From: Liolophura sinensis
Lineage: Eukaryota > Mollusca > Polyplacophora > Chitonida > Chitonidae
Assembly: GCF_032854445.1 (NCBI RefSeq)
Contig: NW_027018228.1
Coordinates: forward strand, 1-53,874
Length of the DNA stretch: 53,874 bases
Direction: 5' to 3'
Every line of letters begins with the position of its first letter. Position 1 is the stretch's first letter. This document shows positions 1 to 10,149 of the stretch, in pieces. A program made the translations under genes and the position numbers. A model generated the notes under the pieces. It did no database searches, was not told the DNA's origin, and saw only the letters and a program-made list of their open reading frames with translations.

Positions 1-501
1 GCCGAAATTTGCAATTTTTCAACAGCTGGAGATGCCTGGCCCAATTGCGCATCTTTTGGCACCTTATTGATGTGGGTCAGTGTTCAATTGTACTTTTTAC
101 AGCGGACTGTATCAAGTACCTTGTGTTTTTTTAATATACAAATGGTGTGGTTTTTCTACATGTAGATAAAGACATTGAGTTTGTCTTCGACTTAGAAGTA
201 AGACAACTGCTGGGTGAGTTAAATGGGCTTGGCCCAAAGATTTGACGTCGTCTGGGCTACCGAAGGGCACATAACTTATAATGAAAAGTTGAATATAGTA
301 ATGACCAGTCGCGATTGTACATAGTTAATGTAGCCGAATTCAATTACCAAAAAGACCAGGCAAAAATCCAAAAGTAGAAAAACTGTTCCAATGCTGCTGG
401 TAAGAGGCTAATCCGACGTATTTTTTGACGAGAAATCGAATGGTGCAAACCGCGTTGCTCTCCGGCCAATACTTTTGGCTGTAGCCACAAATGAATAATT
501 A
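1..501 (+). repeat. Partial left-edge unit (unit 0)
   Basis: The window opens at about phase 50 of the unit. The first three bases (GCC) do not match the AAG found at this phase in other units; from base 4 the match is good. The unit carries private changes: AATATAC after the T tract (~134), a GAATTC-creating change (~337), ACCAAAAAG (~346), CTCCGGCC (~460) and AATAATTATT (~495). It has the CAACTGC allele (~208) and AGTAGAAAA (~374), which the units just to its right mostly lack. Extra private changes are common at satellite edges, but a plain window cut cannot be excluded. Confidence 0.85.
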
Positions 502-1602
502 TTGATGTCAAGATCACGTGCCCAGCAACGGCTCTTACTCCATGGAAACCAAGGAAATTTGCAATTTTTCAACACCTGGGGATGCCTGGCCCAATTGCGC
601 ATCTTTTGGCACCTTATTGATGTGGGTCAGTGTTCAATTGTACTTTTTACAGCGGGACTGTATCAAGTACCTTGTGTTTTTTTTATATACAAATGGTGTG
701 GTTTTTCTACATGTAGATAAAGACATTGAGTTTGTCTTCGACTTAGAAGTAAGACAACTGCTGGGTGAGTTAAATGGGCTTGGCCCAAAGATTTGACGTC
801 GTCTGGGCTACCGAAGGGCACATAACTTATAATGAAAAGTTGAATATAGTAATGACCAGTCGCGATTGTACATAGTTAATGTAGCCGATTTCAATTCGCA
901 AAAAGACCAGGCAAAAATCCAAAAGTAGAAAAACTGTTCCAATGCTGCTGGTAAGAGGCTAATCCGACGTATTTTTTGACGAGAAATCGAATGGTGCAAA
1001 CTGCGTTGCTCTCCGACCAATACTTTTGGCTGTAGCCACAAATGAATAATCATTGATGTCAAGATCGCGTGCCCAGCAACGGCTCTTACTCCATGGAAAC
1101 CAAGGAAATTTGCAATTTTTCAACAGCTGGAGATGCCTGGCCCCAATTGCGCATCTTTTGGCACCTTATTGATGTGGGTCAGTGTTCAATTGTACTTTTT
1201 ACAGCGGACTGTATCAAGTACCTTGTGTTTTTTTTATATACAAATGGTGTGGTTTTTCTACATGTAGATAAAGACATTGAGTTGTCTTCGACTTAGAAGT
1301 AAGACATTTGCTGGGTGAGTTAAATGGGCTTGGCCAAAGATTTGACGTCGTCTGGGCTACCGAAGGGCACATAACTTATAATGAAAAAGTTGAATATAGT
1401 AATGACCAGTCGCGATTGTACATAGTTAATGTAGCCGATTTCAATTAGCAAAAAGACCTGGCAAAAATCCAAAAGTGGAAAAACTGTTCCAATGCTGCTG
1501 GTAAGAGGCTAATCCGACGTATTTTTTGACGAGAAATCGAATGGTGCAAACCGCGTTGCTCTCCGACCAATACTTTTGGCTGTAGCCACAAATGAATAAT
1601 CA

Positions 1603-2151
1603 TTGATGTCAAGATCACGTGCCCAGCAACGGCTCTTACTCCATGGAAACCAAGGAAATTTGCAATTTTTCAACAGCTGGAGATGCCTGGCCCAATTGCG
1701 CATCTTTTGGCACCTTATTGATGTGGGTCAGTGTTCAATTGTACTTTTTTACAGCACACTGTATCATGTACCTTGTGTATTTTTATGGACAAATGGTGTG
1801 GTTTTTCTATATGTAGATAAAGACATTGAGTTTGTCTCGACTTAGAAGTAAGACATTTGCTGGGTGAGTTAAATAGGCTTGGCCCAAAGATTTGACGTCG
1901 TCTGGGCTACCGAAGGGCACATAACTTATAATGAAAAGTTGAATATAGTAATGACCAGTCGCGATTGTACATAGTTAATGTAGCCGATTTCACTTTGCAA
2001 AAAGACCAGGCAAAAATCCAAAAGTGGAAAAACTGTTCCAATGCTGCTGGTAAGAGGCTAATCCGACGTATTTTTTGACGAGAAATCGAATGGTGCAAAC
2101 CGCGTTGCTCTCCGACCAATACTTTTGGCTGTAGCCACAAATGAATAATCA
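1603..2151 (+). repeat. Unit 3: 'TATGGAC' subfamily monomer
   Basis: Here the usual T8-TATATAC segment is replaced by GTGTATTTTTATGGAC. The change is linked to an extra T in the preceding T run, ATCATGTACC in place of ATCAAGTACC, and CTATATGTAG in place of CTACATGTAG. This linked haplotype defines a subfamily found only in units 3, 6, 10, 26 and 30. Unit 3 also lacks one T in GTTTGTCTCGAC (~1835). Confidence 0.85.
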
Positions 2152-3252
2152 TTGATATAAAGATCACGTGCCCAGCAACTGCTCTTACTCCATGGAAACC
2201 AAGGAAATTTGCAATTTTTCAACAGCTGGAGATGCCTGGCCCAATTGCGCATCTTTTGGCACCTTATTGATGTGGGTCAGTGTTCAATTGTACTTTTTAC
2301 AGCGGACTGTATCAAGTACCTTGTGTTTTTTTTATATACAAATGGTGTGGTTTTTCTACATGTAGATAAAAACATTGAGTTTGTCTTCGACTTAGAAGTA
2401 AGACATTTGCTGGGTGAGTTAAATGGGCTTGGCCCAAAGATTTGACGTCGTCTGGGCTACCGAAGGGCACATAACTTATAATGAAAAGTTAAATATAGTA
2501 ATGACCAGTCGCGATTGTACATAGTTAATGTAGCCGATTTCAATTCGCAAAAAGACCAGGCAAAAATCCGAAAGTAGAAAAACTGTTCCAATGCTGCTGG
2601 TAAGAGGCTAATCCGACGTATTTTTTGACGAGAAATCGAATGGTGCAAACCGCGTTGCTCTCCGACCAATACTTTTGGCTGTAGCCACAAATGAATAATC
2701 ATTGATGTCAAGATCACGTGCCCAGCAACGGCTCTTACTCCATGGAAACCAAGGAAATTTGCAATTTTTCAACAGCTGGAGATGCCTGGCCCAATTGCGC
2801 ATCTTTTGGCACCTTATTGATGTGGGTCAGTGTTCAATTGTACTTTTTACAGCGGACTGTATCAAGTACCTTGTGTTTTTTTTATATACAAATGGTGTGG
2901 TTTTTCTACATGTAGATAAAGACATTGAGTTTGTCTTCGACTTAGAAGTAAGACATTTGCTGGGTAAGTTAAATGGGCTTTGGCCCAAAGATTTGACGTC
3001 GTCTGGGCTACCGAAGGCCACATAACTTATAATGAAAAGTTGAATATAGTAATGACCAGTCGCGATTGTACATAGTTAATGTAGCCGATTTCAATTAGCA
3101 AAAAGACCAGGCAAAAATCCAAAAGTGGAAAAACTGTTCCAATGCTGCTGGTAAGACGCTAATCCGACGTATTTTTTGACGAGAAATCGAATGGTGCAAA
3201 CCGCGTTGCTCTCCGACCAATACTTTTGGCTGTAGCCACAAATGAATAATCA

Positions 3253-3802
3253 TTGATGTCAAGATCACGTGCCCAGCAACGGCTCTTACTCCATGGAAAC
3301 CAAGGAAATTTGCAATTTTTCAACAGCTGGAGATGCCTGGCCCAATTGCGCATCTTTTGGCACCTTATTGATGTGGGTCAGTGTTCAATTGTACTTTTTT
3401 ACAGCGGACTGTATCATGTACCTTGTGTATTTTTATGGACAAATGGTGTGGTTTTTCTATATGTAGATAAAGACATTGAGTTTGTCTTCGACTTAGAAGT
3501 AAGACATTTGCTGGGTGAGTTAAATGGGCTTGGCCCAAAGATTTGACGTCGTCTGGGCTACCGAAGGGCACATAACTTATAATGAAAAGTTGAATATAGT
3601 AATGACCAGTCGCGATTGTACATAGTTAATGTAGCCGATTTCAATTAGAAAAAATACCAGGCAAAAATCCAAAAGTGGAAAAACTGTTCCAATGCTGCTG
3701 GTAAGAGGCTAATCCGACGTATTTTTTGACGAGAAATCGAATGGTGCAAACCGCGTTGCTCTCCGACCAATACTTTTGGCTGTAGCCACAAATGAATAAT
3801 CA
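3253..3802 (+). repeat. Unit 6: 'TATGGAC' subfamily monomer
   Basis: It carries the full linked haplotype (ATCATGTACC, GTGTATTTTTATGGAC, CTATATGTAG). It is nearly the same as unit 26 at 14260, 11,007 bp away, and begins the recognisable part of block X. Confidence 0.85.
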
Positions 3803-4916
3803 TTGATGTCAAGATCACGTGCCCAGCAACGGCTCTTACTCCATGGAAACCAAGGAAATTTGCAATTTTTCAACAGCTGGAGATGCCTGGCCCAATTGCG
3901 CATCTTTTGGCACCTTATTGATGTGGGTCAGTGTTCAATTGTACTTTTTACAGCGGACTGTATCAAGTACCTTGTGTTTTTTTTATATACAAATGGTGTG
4001 GTTTTTCTACATGTAGATAAAGACATTGAGTTTGTCTTCGACTTAGAAGTAAGACATTTGCTGGGTGAGTTAAATGGGCTTTGGCCCAAAGATTTGACGT
4101 CGTCTGGGCTACCGAAGGCCACATAACTTATAATGAAAAGTTGAATATAGTAATGACCAGTCGCGATTGTACATAGTTAATGTAGCCGATTTCAATTAGC
4201 AAAAAGACCAGGCAAAAATCCAAAAGTGGAAAAACTGTTCCAATGCTGCTGGTAAGAGGCTAATCCGACGTATTTTTTGACGAGAAATCGAATGGTGCAA
4301 ACCGCGTTGCTCTCCGACCAATACTTTTGGCTGTAGCCACAAATGAATAATCATTGATGTCAAGATCACGTGCCCAGCAACGGCTCTTACTCCATGGAAA
4401 CCAAGGAAATTTGCAATTTTTCAACAGCTGGAGATGCCTGGCCCAATTGCGCATCTTTTGGTACCTTATTGATGTGGGTCAGTGTTCAATTGTACTTTTT
4501 ACAGCAGACTTTATCATGTACCTTGTGTTTTTTTTATATACAAATGGTGTGGTTTTTCTACATGTAGATAAATACATTGAGTTTGTCTTCGACTTAGAAG
4601 TAAGACATTTGCTGGGTGAGTTAAATGGGCTTGGCCCAAAGATTTGACGTCGTCTGGGCTACCGAAGGGCACATAACTTATAATGAAAAGTTGAATATAG
4701 TAATGACCAGTCGCGATTGTACATAGTTAATGTAGCCGATTTCAATTAGCAAAAAGACCTGGCAAAAATCCAAAAGTGGAAAAACTGTTCCAATGCTGCT
4801 GGTAAGAGGCTAATCCGACGTATTTTTTGACGAGAAATCGAATGGTGCAAACCGCGTTGCTCTCCGACCAATACTTTTGGCTGTAGCCACAAATGAATAA
4901 TCATTGATGTCAAGAT

Positions 4917-4922
4917 CACGTG
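4917..4922. promoter_or_regulatory. CACGTG palindrome (E-box / G-box-like), example of a near-universal site
   Basis: CACGTG occurs 13 bases after the phase point in almost every unit, giving more than 90 copies at ~550-bp spacing. Exceptions seen are units 2 and 44 (CGCGTG, ~1066 and ~24183) and unit 60 (GACGTG, ~32985). The hexamer is the core bound by many bHLH and plant bZIP factors. Binding here is not shown; the site may simply have been copied with the unit. Confidence 0.35.
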
Positions 4923-5175
4923 CCCAGCAACGGCTCTTACTCCATGGAAACCAAGGAAATTTGCAATTTTTCAACAGCTGGAGATGCCTGGCCCAATTGC
5001 GCATCTTTTGGCACCTTATTGATGTGGGTCAGTGTTCAATTGTACTTTTTACAGCGGACTGTATCAAGTACCTTGTGTTTTTTTTATATACAAATGGTGT
5101 GGTTTTTCTACATGTAGATAAAGACATTGAGTTTGTCTTCGACTTAGAAGTAAGACATTTGCTGGGTGAGTTAAA

Positions 5176-5201
5176 TGGGCTTGGCCCAAAGATTTGACGT
5201 C
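5176..5201. other. Inverted repeat TGGGC-ttg-GCCCA followed by GACGTC palindrome
   Basis: Five-base arms with a three-base loop (5176-5188) lie 7 bases before the perfect palindrome GACGTC (5196-5201). Most units keep both. Some variants widen the loop by one T (for example ~2978, ~4078, ~13983, ~15085), change the arm to GGTTGGGCCC (~20590, ~23343), or break it with GCTTCGCCC (~44249, ~45899). No function is evident, and a transcription terminator is not supported because no U tract follows. Confidence 0.4.
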
Positions 5202-5453
5202 GTCTGGGCTACCGAAGGGCACATAACTTATAATGAAAAGTTGAATATAGTAATGACCAGTCGCGATTGTACATAGTTAATGTAGCCGATTTCAATTAGC
5301 AAAAATACCTGGCAAAAATCCAAAAGTGGAAAAACTGTTCCAATGCTGCTGGTAAGAGGCTAATCCGACGTATTTTTTGACGAGAAATCGAATGGTGCAA
5401 ACCGCGTTGCTCTCCGACCAATACTTTTGGCTGTAGCCACAAATGAATAATCA

Positions 5454-6003
5454 TTGATGTCAAGATCACGTGCCCAGCAACGGCTCTTACTCCATGGAAA
5501 CCAAGGAAATTTGCAATTTTTCAACAGCTGGAGATGCCTGGCCCAATTGCGCATCTTTTGGCACCTTATTGATGTGGGTCAGTGTTCAATTGTACTTTTT
5601 TACAGCACACTGTATCATGTACCTTGTGTATTTTTATGGACAAATGGTGTGGTTTTTCTATATGTAGATAAAGACATTGAGTTTGTCTTCGACTTAGAAG
5701 TAAGACATTTGCTGGGTGAGTTAAATAGGCTTGGCCCAAAGATTTGACGTCGTCTGGGCTACCGAAGGGCACATAACTTATAATGAAAAGTTGAATATAG
5801 TAATGACCAGTCGCGATTGTACATAGTTAATGTAGCCGATTTCAATTAGAGAAAAAACAGGGCAAAAATCCAAAAGTAGAAAAACTGTTCCAATGCTGCT
5901 GGTAAGACGCTAATCCGACGTATTTTTTGACGAAAAATCGAATGGTGCAAACCGCGTTGCTCTCCGACCAATACTTTTGGCTGTAGCCACAAATGAATAA
6001 TCA
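5454..6003 (+). repeat. Unit 10: 'TATGGAC' subfamily monomer with AAATAGGC
   Basis: It has the subfamily haplotype plus ACAGCACAC and TTAAATAGGCTTGG (~5724), shared with units 3 and 30. Its 3' part has the unusual A run ATTAGAGAAAAAACAGGG (~5845), shared only with unit 30 (~16855). Confidence 0.85.
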
Positions 6004-6829
6004 TTGATGTCAAGATCACGTGCCCAGCAACGGCTCTTACTCCATGGAAACCAAGGAAATTTGCAATTTTTCAACAGCTGGAGATGCCTGCCCCAATTGC
6101 GCATCTTTTGGCACCTTATTGATGTGGGTCAGTGTTCAATTGTACTTTTTACAGCGGACTGTATCAAGTACCTTGTGTTTTTTTTATATACAAATGGTGT
6201 GGTTTTTCTACATGTAGATAAATACATTGAGTTTGTCTTCGACTTAGAAGTAAGACATTTGCTGGGTGAGTTAAATGGGCTTGGCCCAAAGATTTGACGT
6301 CGTCTGGGCTACCGAAGGGCACATAACTTATAATGAAAAGTTAAATATAGTAATGACCAGTCGCGATTGTACATAGTTAATGTAGCCGATTTCAATTCGC
6401 AAAAAGACCAGGCAAAAATCCGAAAGTAGAAAAACTGTTCCAATGCTGCTGGTAAGAGGCTAATCCGACGTATTTTTTGACGAGAAATCGAATGGTGCAA
6501 ACCGCGTTGCTCTCCGACCAATACTTTTGGCTGTAGCCACAAATGAATAATCATTGATGTCAAGATCACGTGCCCAGCAACGGCTCTTACTCCATGGAAA
6601 CCAAGGAAATTTGCAATTTTTCAACAGCTGGAGATGCCTGGCCCAATTGCGCATCTTTTGGCACCTTATTGATGTGGGTCAGTGTTCAATTGTACTTTTT
6701 ACAGCGGACTGTATCAAGTACCTTGTGTTTTTTTTATATACAAATGGTGTGGTTTTTCTACATGTAGATAAAGACATTGAGTTTGTCTTCGACTTAGAAG
6801 TAAGACATTTGCTGGGTGAGTTAAATGAG

Positions 6830-9800
6830 CTTGGCCCAAAGATTTGACGTCGTCTGGGCTACCGAAGGGCACATAACTTATAATGAAAAGTTGAATATAT
6901 AATGACCAGTCGCGATTGTACATAGTTAATGTAGCCGATTTCAATTAGCAAAAAGACCACGCAAAAATCCAAAAGTGGAAAAAACTGTTCCAATGCTGCT
7001 GGTAAGAGGCTAATCCGACGTATTTTTTGACGAGAAATCGAATGGTGCAAACCGCGTTGCTCTCCGACCAATACTTTTGGCTGTAGCCACAAATGATTAA
7101 TCATTGATGTCAAGATCACGTGCCCAGCAACGGCTCTTACTCCATGGAAACCAAGGAAATTTGCAATTTGTCAACAGCTGGAGATGCCTGGCCCAATTGC
7201 GCATCTTTTGGCACCTTATTGATGTGGGTCAGTGTTCAATTGTACTTTTTACAGCGGACTGTATCAAGTACCTTTTGTTTTTTTTATATACAAATGTGTG
7301 GTTTTTTCTACATGTAGATAAAGACATTGAGTTTTGTCTTCGACTTAGAAGTAAGACATTTGCTGGGTGAGTTAAATGGGCTTGGCCCAAAGATTTGACG
7401 TCGTCTGGGCTACCGAAGGCCACATAACTTATAATGAAAAGTTGAATGTAGTAATGACCAGTCGCGATTGTACATAGTTAATGTGGCCGATTTCAATTCG
7501 CAAAAAGACCAGGCAAAAATCCAAAAGTGGAAAGACTGTTCCAATGCTGCTGGTAAGAGGCTAATCCGACGTATTTTTTGACGAGAAATCGAATGGTGCA
7601 AACCGCGTTGCTCTCCGACCAATACTTTTGGCTGTAGCCACAAATGAATAATCATTGATGTCAAGATCACGTGCCCAGCAACGGCTCTTACTCCATGGAA
7701 ACCAAGGAAATTTGCAATTTTTCAACAGCTGGAGATGCCTGGCCCAATTGCGCATCTTTTGGCACCTTATTGATGTGGGTCAGTGTTCAATTGTACTTTT
7801 TACAGCGGACTGTATCAAGTACCTTGTGTTTTTTTTTATATACAAATGGTGTGGTTTTTCTAGATGTAGATAAAGACATTGAGTTTGTCTTCGACTTAGA
7901 AGTAAGACATTTGCTGGGTGAGTTAAATGGGCTTGGCCCAAAGATTGACGTCGTCTGGGCTACCGAAGGGCACATAACTTATAATGAAAAGTTGAATATA
8001 GTAATGACCAGTCGCGATTGTACATAGTTAATGTAGCCGATTTCAATTCGCAAAAAGACCAGGCAAAAATCCAAAAGTGGAAAGACTGTTCCAATGCTGC
8101 TGGTAAGAGGCTAATCCGACGTATTTTTTGACGAGAAATCGAATGGTGCAAACCGCGTTGCTCTCCGACCAATACTTTTGGCTGTAGCCACAAATGAATA
8201 ATCATTGATGTCAAGATCACGTGCCCAGCAACGGCTCTTACTCCATGGAAACCAAGGAAATTTGCAATTTTTCAACAGCTGGAATGCCTGGCCCAATTGC
8301 GCATCTTTTGGCACCTTATTGATGTGGGTCAGTGTTCAATTGTACTTTTTACAGCGGACTGTATCAAGTACCTTGTGTTTTTTTTATATACAAATGGTTG
8401 TGGTTTTTCTAGATGTAGATAAAGACATTGAGTTTGTCTTCGACTTAGAAGTAAGACATTTGCTGGGTGAGTTAAATGGGCTTGGCCCAAAGATTTGACG
8501 TTCGTCTGGGCTACCGAAGGGCACATAACTTATAATGAAAAGTTGAATATAGTAATGACCAGTCGCGATTGTACATAGTTAATGTAGCCGATTTCAATTC
8601 GCAAAAAGACCAGGCAAAAATCCAAAAGTGGAAAGACTGTTCCAATGCTGCTGGTAAGAGGCTAATCCGACGTATTTTTTGACGAGAAATCGAATGGTGC
8701 AAACCGCGTTGCTCTCCGACCAATACTTTTGGCTGTAGCCACAAATGAATAATCATTGATGTCAAGATCACGTGCCCAGCAACGGCTCTTACTCCATGGA
8801 AACCAAGGAAATTTGCAATTTTTCAACAGCTGGAGATGCCTGGCCCAATTGCGCATCTTTTGGCACCTTATTGATGTGGGTCAGTGTTCAATTGTACTTT
8901 TTACAGCGGACTGTATCAAGTACCTTGTGTTTTTTTTATATACAAATGGTGTGGTTTTTCTAGATGTAGATAAAGACATTGAGTTTGTCTTCGACTTAGA
9001 AGTAAGACATTTGCTGGGTGAGTTAAATGGGCTTGGCCCAAAGATTTGACGTCGTCTGGGCTACCGAAGGGCACATAACTTATAATGAAAAGTTGAATAT
9101 AGTAATGACCAGTCGCGATTGTACATAGTTAATGTAGCCGATTTCAATTAGCAAAAAGACCAGGTAAAAATCCAAAAGTGGACAAACTGTTCCAATGCTG
9201 CTGGTAAGAGGCTAATCCGACGTATTTTTTGACGAGAAATCGAATGGTGAAAACCGCGTTGCTCTCCGACCAATACTTTTGGCTGTAGCCACAAATGAAT
9301 AATCATTGATGTCAAGATCACGTGCCCAGCAACGGCTCTTACTCCATGGAAACCAAGGAAATTTGCAATTTTTCAACAGCTGGAGATGCCTGGCCCAATG
9401 CGCATCTTTTGGCACCTTATTGATGTGGGTCAGTGTTCAATTGTACTTTTTACAGCGGACTGTATTCAAGTACCTTGTGTTTTTTTTATATACAAATGGT
9501 GTGGTTTTTCTACATGTAGATAAAGACATTGAGTTTGTCTTCGACTTAGAAGTAAGACATTTGCTGGGTGAGTTAAATGGGCTTTGGCCCAAAGATTTGA
9601 CGTCGTCTGGGCTACCGAAGGCCACATAACTTATAATGAAAAGTTGAATATAGTAATGACCAGTCGCGATTGTACATAGTTAATGTAGCCGATTTCAATT
9701 AGCAAAAAGACCACGCAAAAATCCAAAAGTGGAAAAACTGTTCCAATGCTGCTGGTAAGACGCTAATCCGACGTATTTTTTGACGAGAAATCGAATGGTG

Positions 9801-9990
9801 CAAACCGCGTTGCTCTCCGACCAATACTTTTGGCTGTAGCCACAAATGAATAATCATTGATGTCAAGATCACGTGCCCAGCAACGGCTCTTACTCCATGG
9901 AAACCAAGGAAATTTGCAATTTTTCAACAGCTGGAGATGCCTGGCCCAATTGCGCATCTTTTGGCACCTTATTGATGTGGGTCAGTGTTC
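6830..9990 (+). repeat. Block Y, first copy (units 12b-18a), rich in single-base indels
   Basis: It matches 11230-14390 at an offset of 8 units (~4,403 bp). Shared markers are TTAAATGAGCTT, GACCACGC, ATGATTAATCATT, TTTGTCAAC, GTGGAAAGACTG in successive units, TTCTAGATGTAG, GACCAGGTAAAAATCC with GTGGACAAAC, GGTGAAAACCGC and AAGACGC. This copy has many one-base changes absent from the other, such as AAATGTGTGG (~7294), GTTTTGTC (~7331), AAGATTGACG (~7944), CTGGAATGCC (~8280), GACGTTCG (~8498), CCCAATGCGC (~9396) and GTATTCAAG (~9463). Confidence 0.8.
7092..7105. other. Perfect 14-bp palindrome AATGATTAATCATT
   Basis: Most units have AATGAATAATCATT, whose arms AATGA/TCATT pair around a non-palindromic centre. 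A single A-to-T change makes this copy perfectly self-complementary. The same allele appears only at the unit 21 and unit 35 junctions. Confidence 0.8.
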
Positions 9991-10149
9991 AATTGTACTT
10001 TTTACAGCGGACTGTATCAAGTACCTTGTGTTTTTTTTATATACAAATGGTGTGGTTTTTCTACATGTAGATAAAGACATTGAGTTTGTCTTCGACTTAG
10101 AAGTAAGACATTTGCTGGGTGAGTTAAATGGGCTTGGCCCAAAGATTTG

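Larger units (their letters stand above)
4904..5453 (+). repeat. Representative monomer (unit 9) with internal landmarks
   Basis: This 550-bp unit is close to the array consensus. In order it holds: a CACGTG palindrome (4917-4922), an NcoI-type CCATGG (~4942), a tract of eight T running into TATATAC (5078-5091), the inverted repeat TGGGC-ttg-GCCCA (5176-5188), the palindrome GACGTC (5196-5201), TCGCGA (5261-5266), an A-rich stretch (~5299-5335) and the imperfect inverted repeat AATGA-ATAA-TCATT at the 3' end (~5442-5455). G+C is 40% (218 of 540 counted bases), with 18 CpG. I see no shorter internal repeat, no telomere-like motif and no CENP-B-box-like motif. The longest + strand frame is 97 codons (4904-5197) and opens with TTG-ATG. 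Confidence 0.9.
3253..6750 (+). repeat. Block X, first copy (units 6-12a)
   Basis: This multi-unit block matches 14260-17760 in unit order and private variants. Both have the TATGGAC units (6, 10), the GGGCTTTGGCCC unit (7), the TTTGGTACC and AAATACATTG unit (8), the CCTGCCCC unit (11), and AAAGTTAAATATAG with ATCCGAAAGTAGAAAA before unit 12. The offset is 11,007-11,008 bp (20 units). By eye the copies differ at only a handful of positions. Edges are approximate because neighbouring units are so alike. Confidence 0.8.

Noticed and set aside
5000-5060. RNA polymerase III internal promoter (tRNA/SINE-like A and B boxes)
   Set aside because: The GTGTTCAATTG stretch matches the B box only loosely, no A box sits at a suitable distance, and there is no tRNA-like fold.
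5078-5091. TATA box / transcription start at T8-TATATAC
   Set aside because: An A+T-rich tract alone is weak evidence. It is replaced in the TATGGAC subfamily and varies in length, with no linked initiator or coding frame.
5194-5236. Bacterial promoter (TTGACG ... TATAAT)
   Set aside because: The two boxes are 29 bases apart, far from the usual ~17, and the context is a eukaryote-like satellite.
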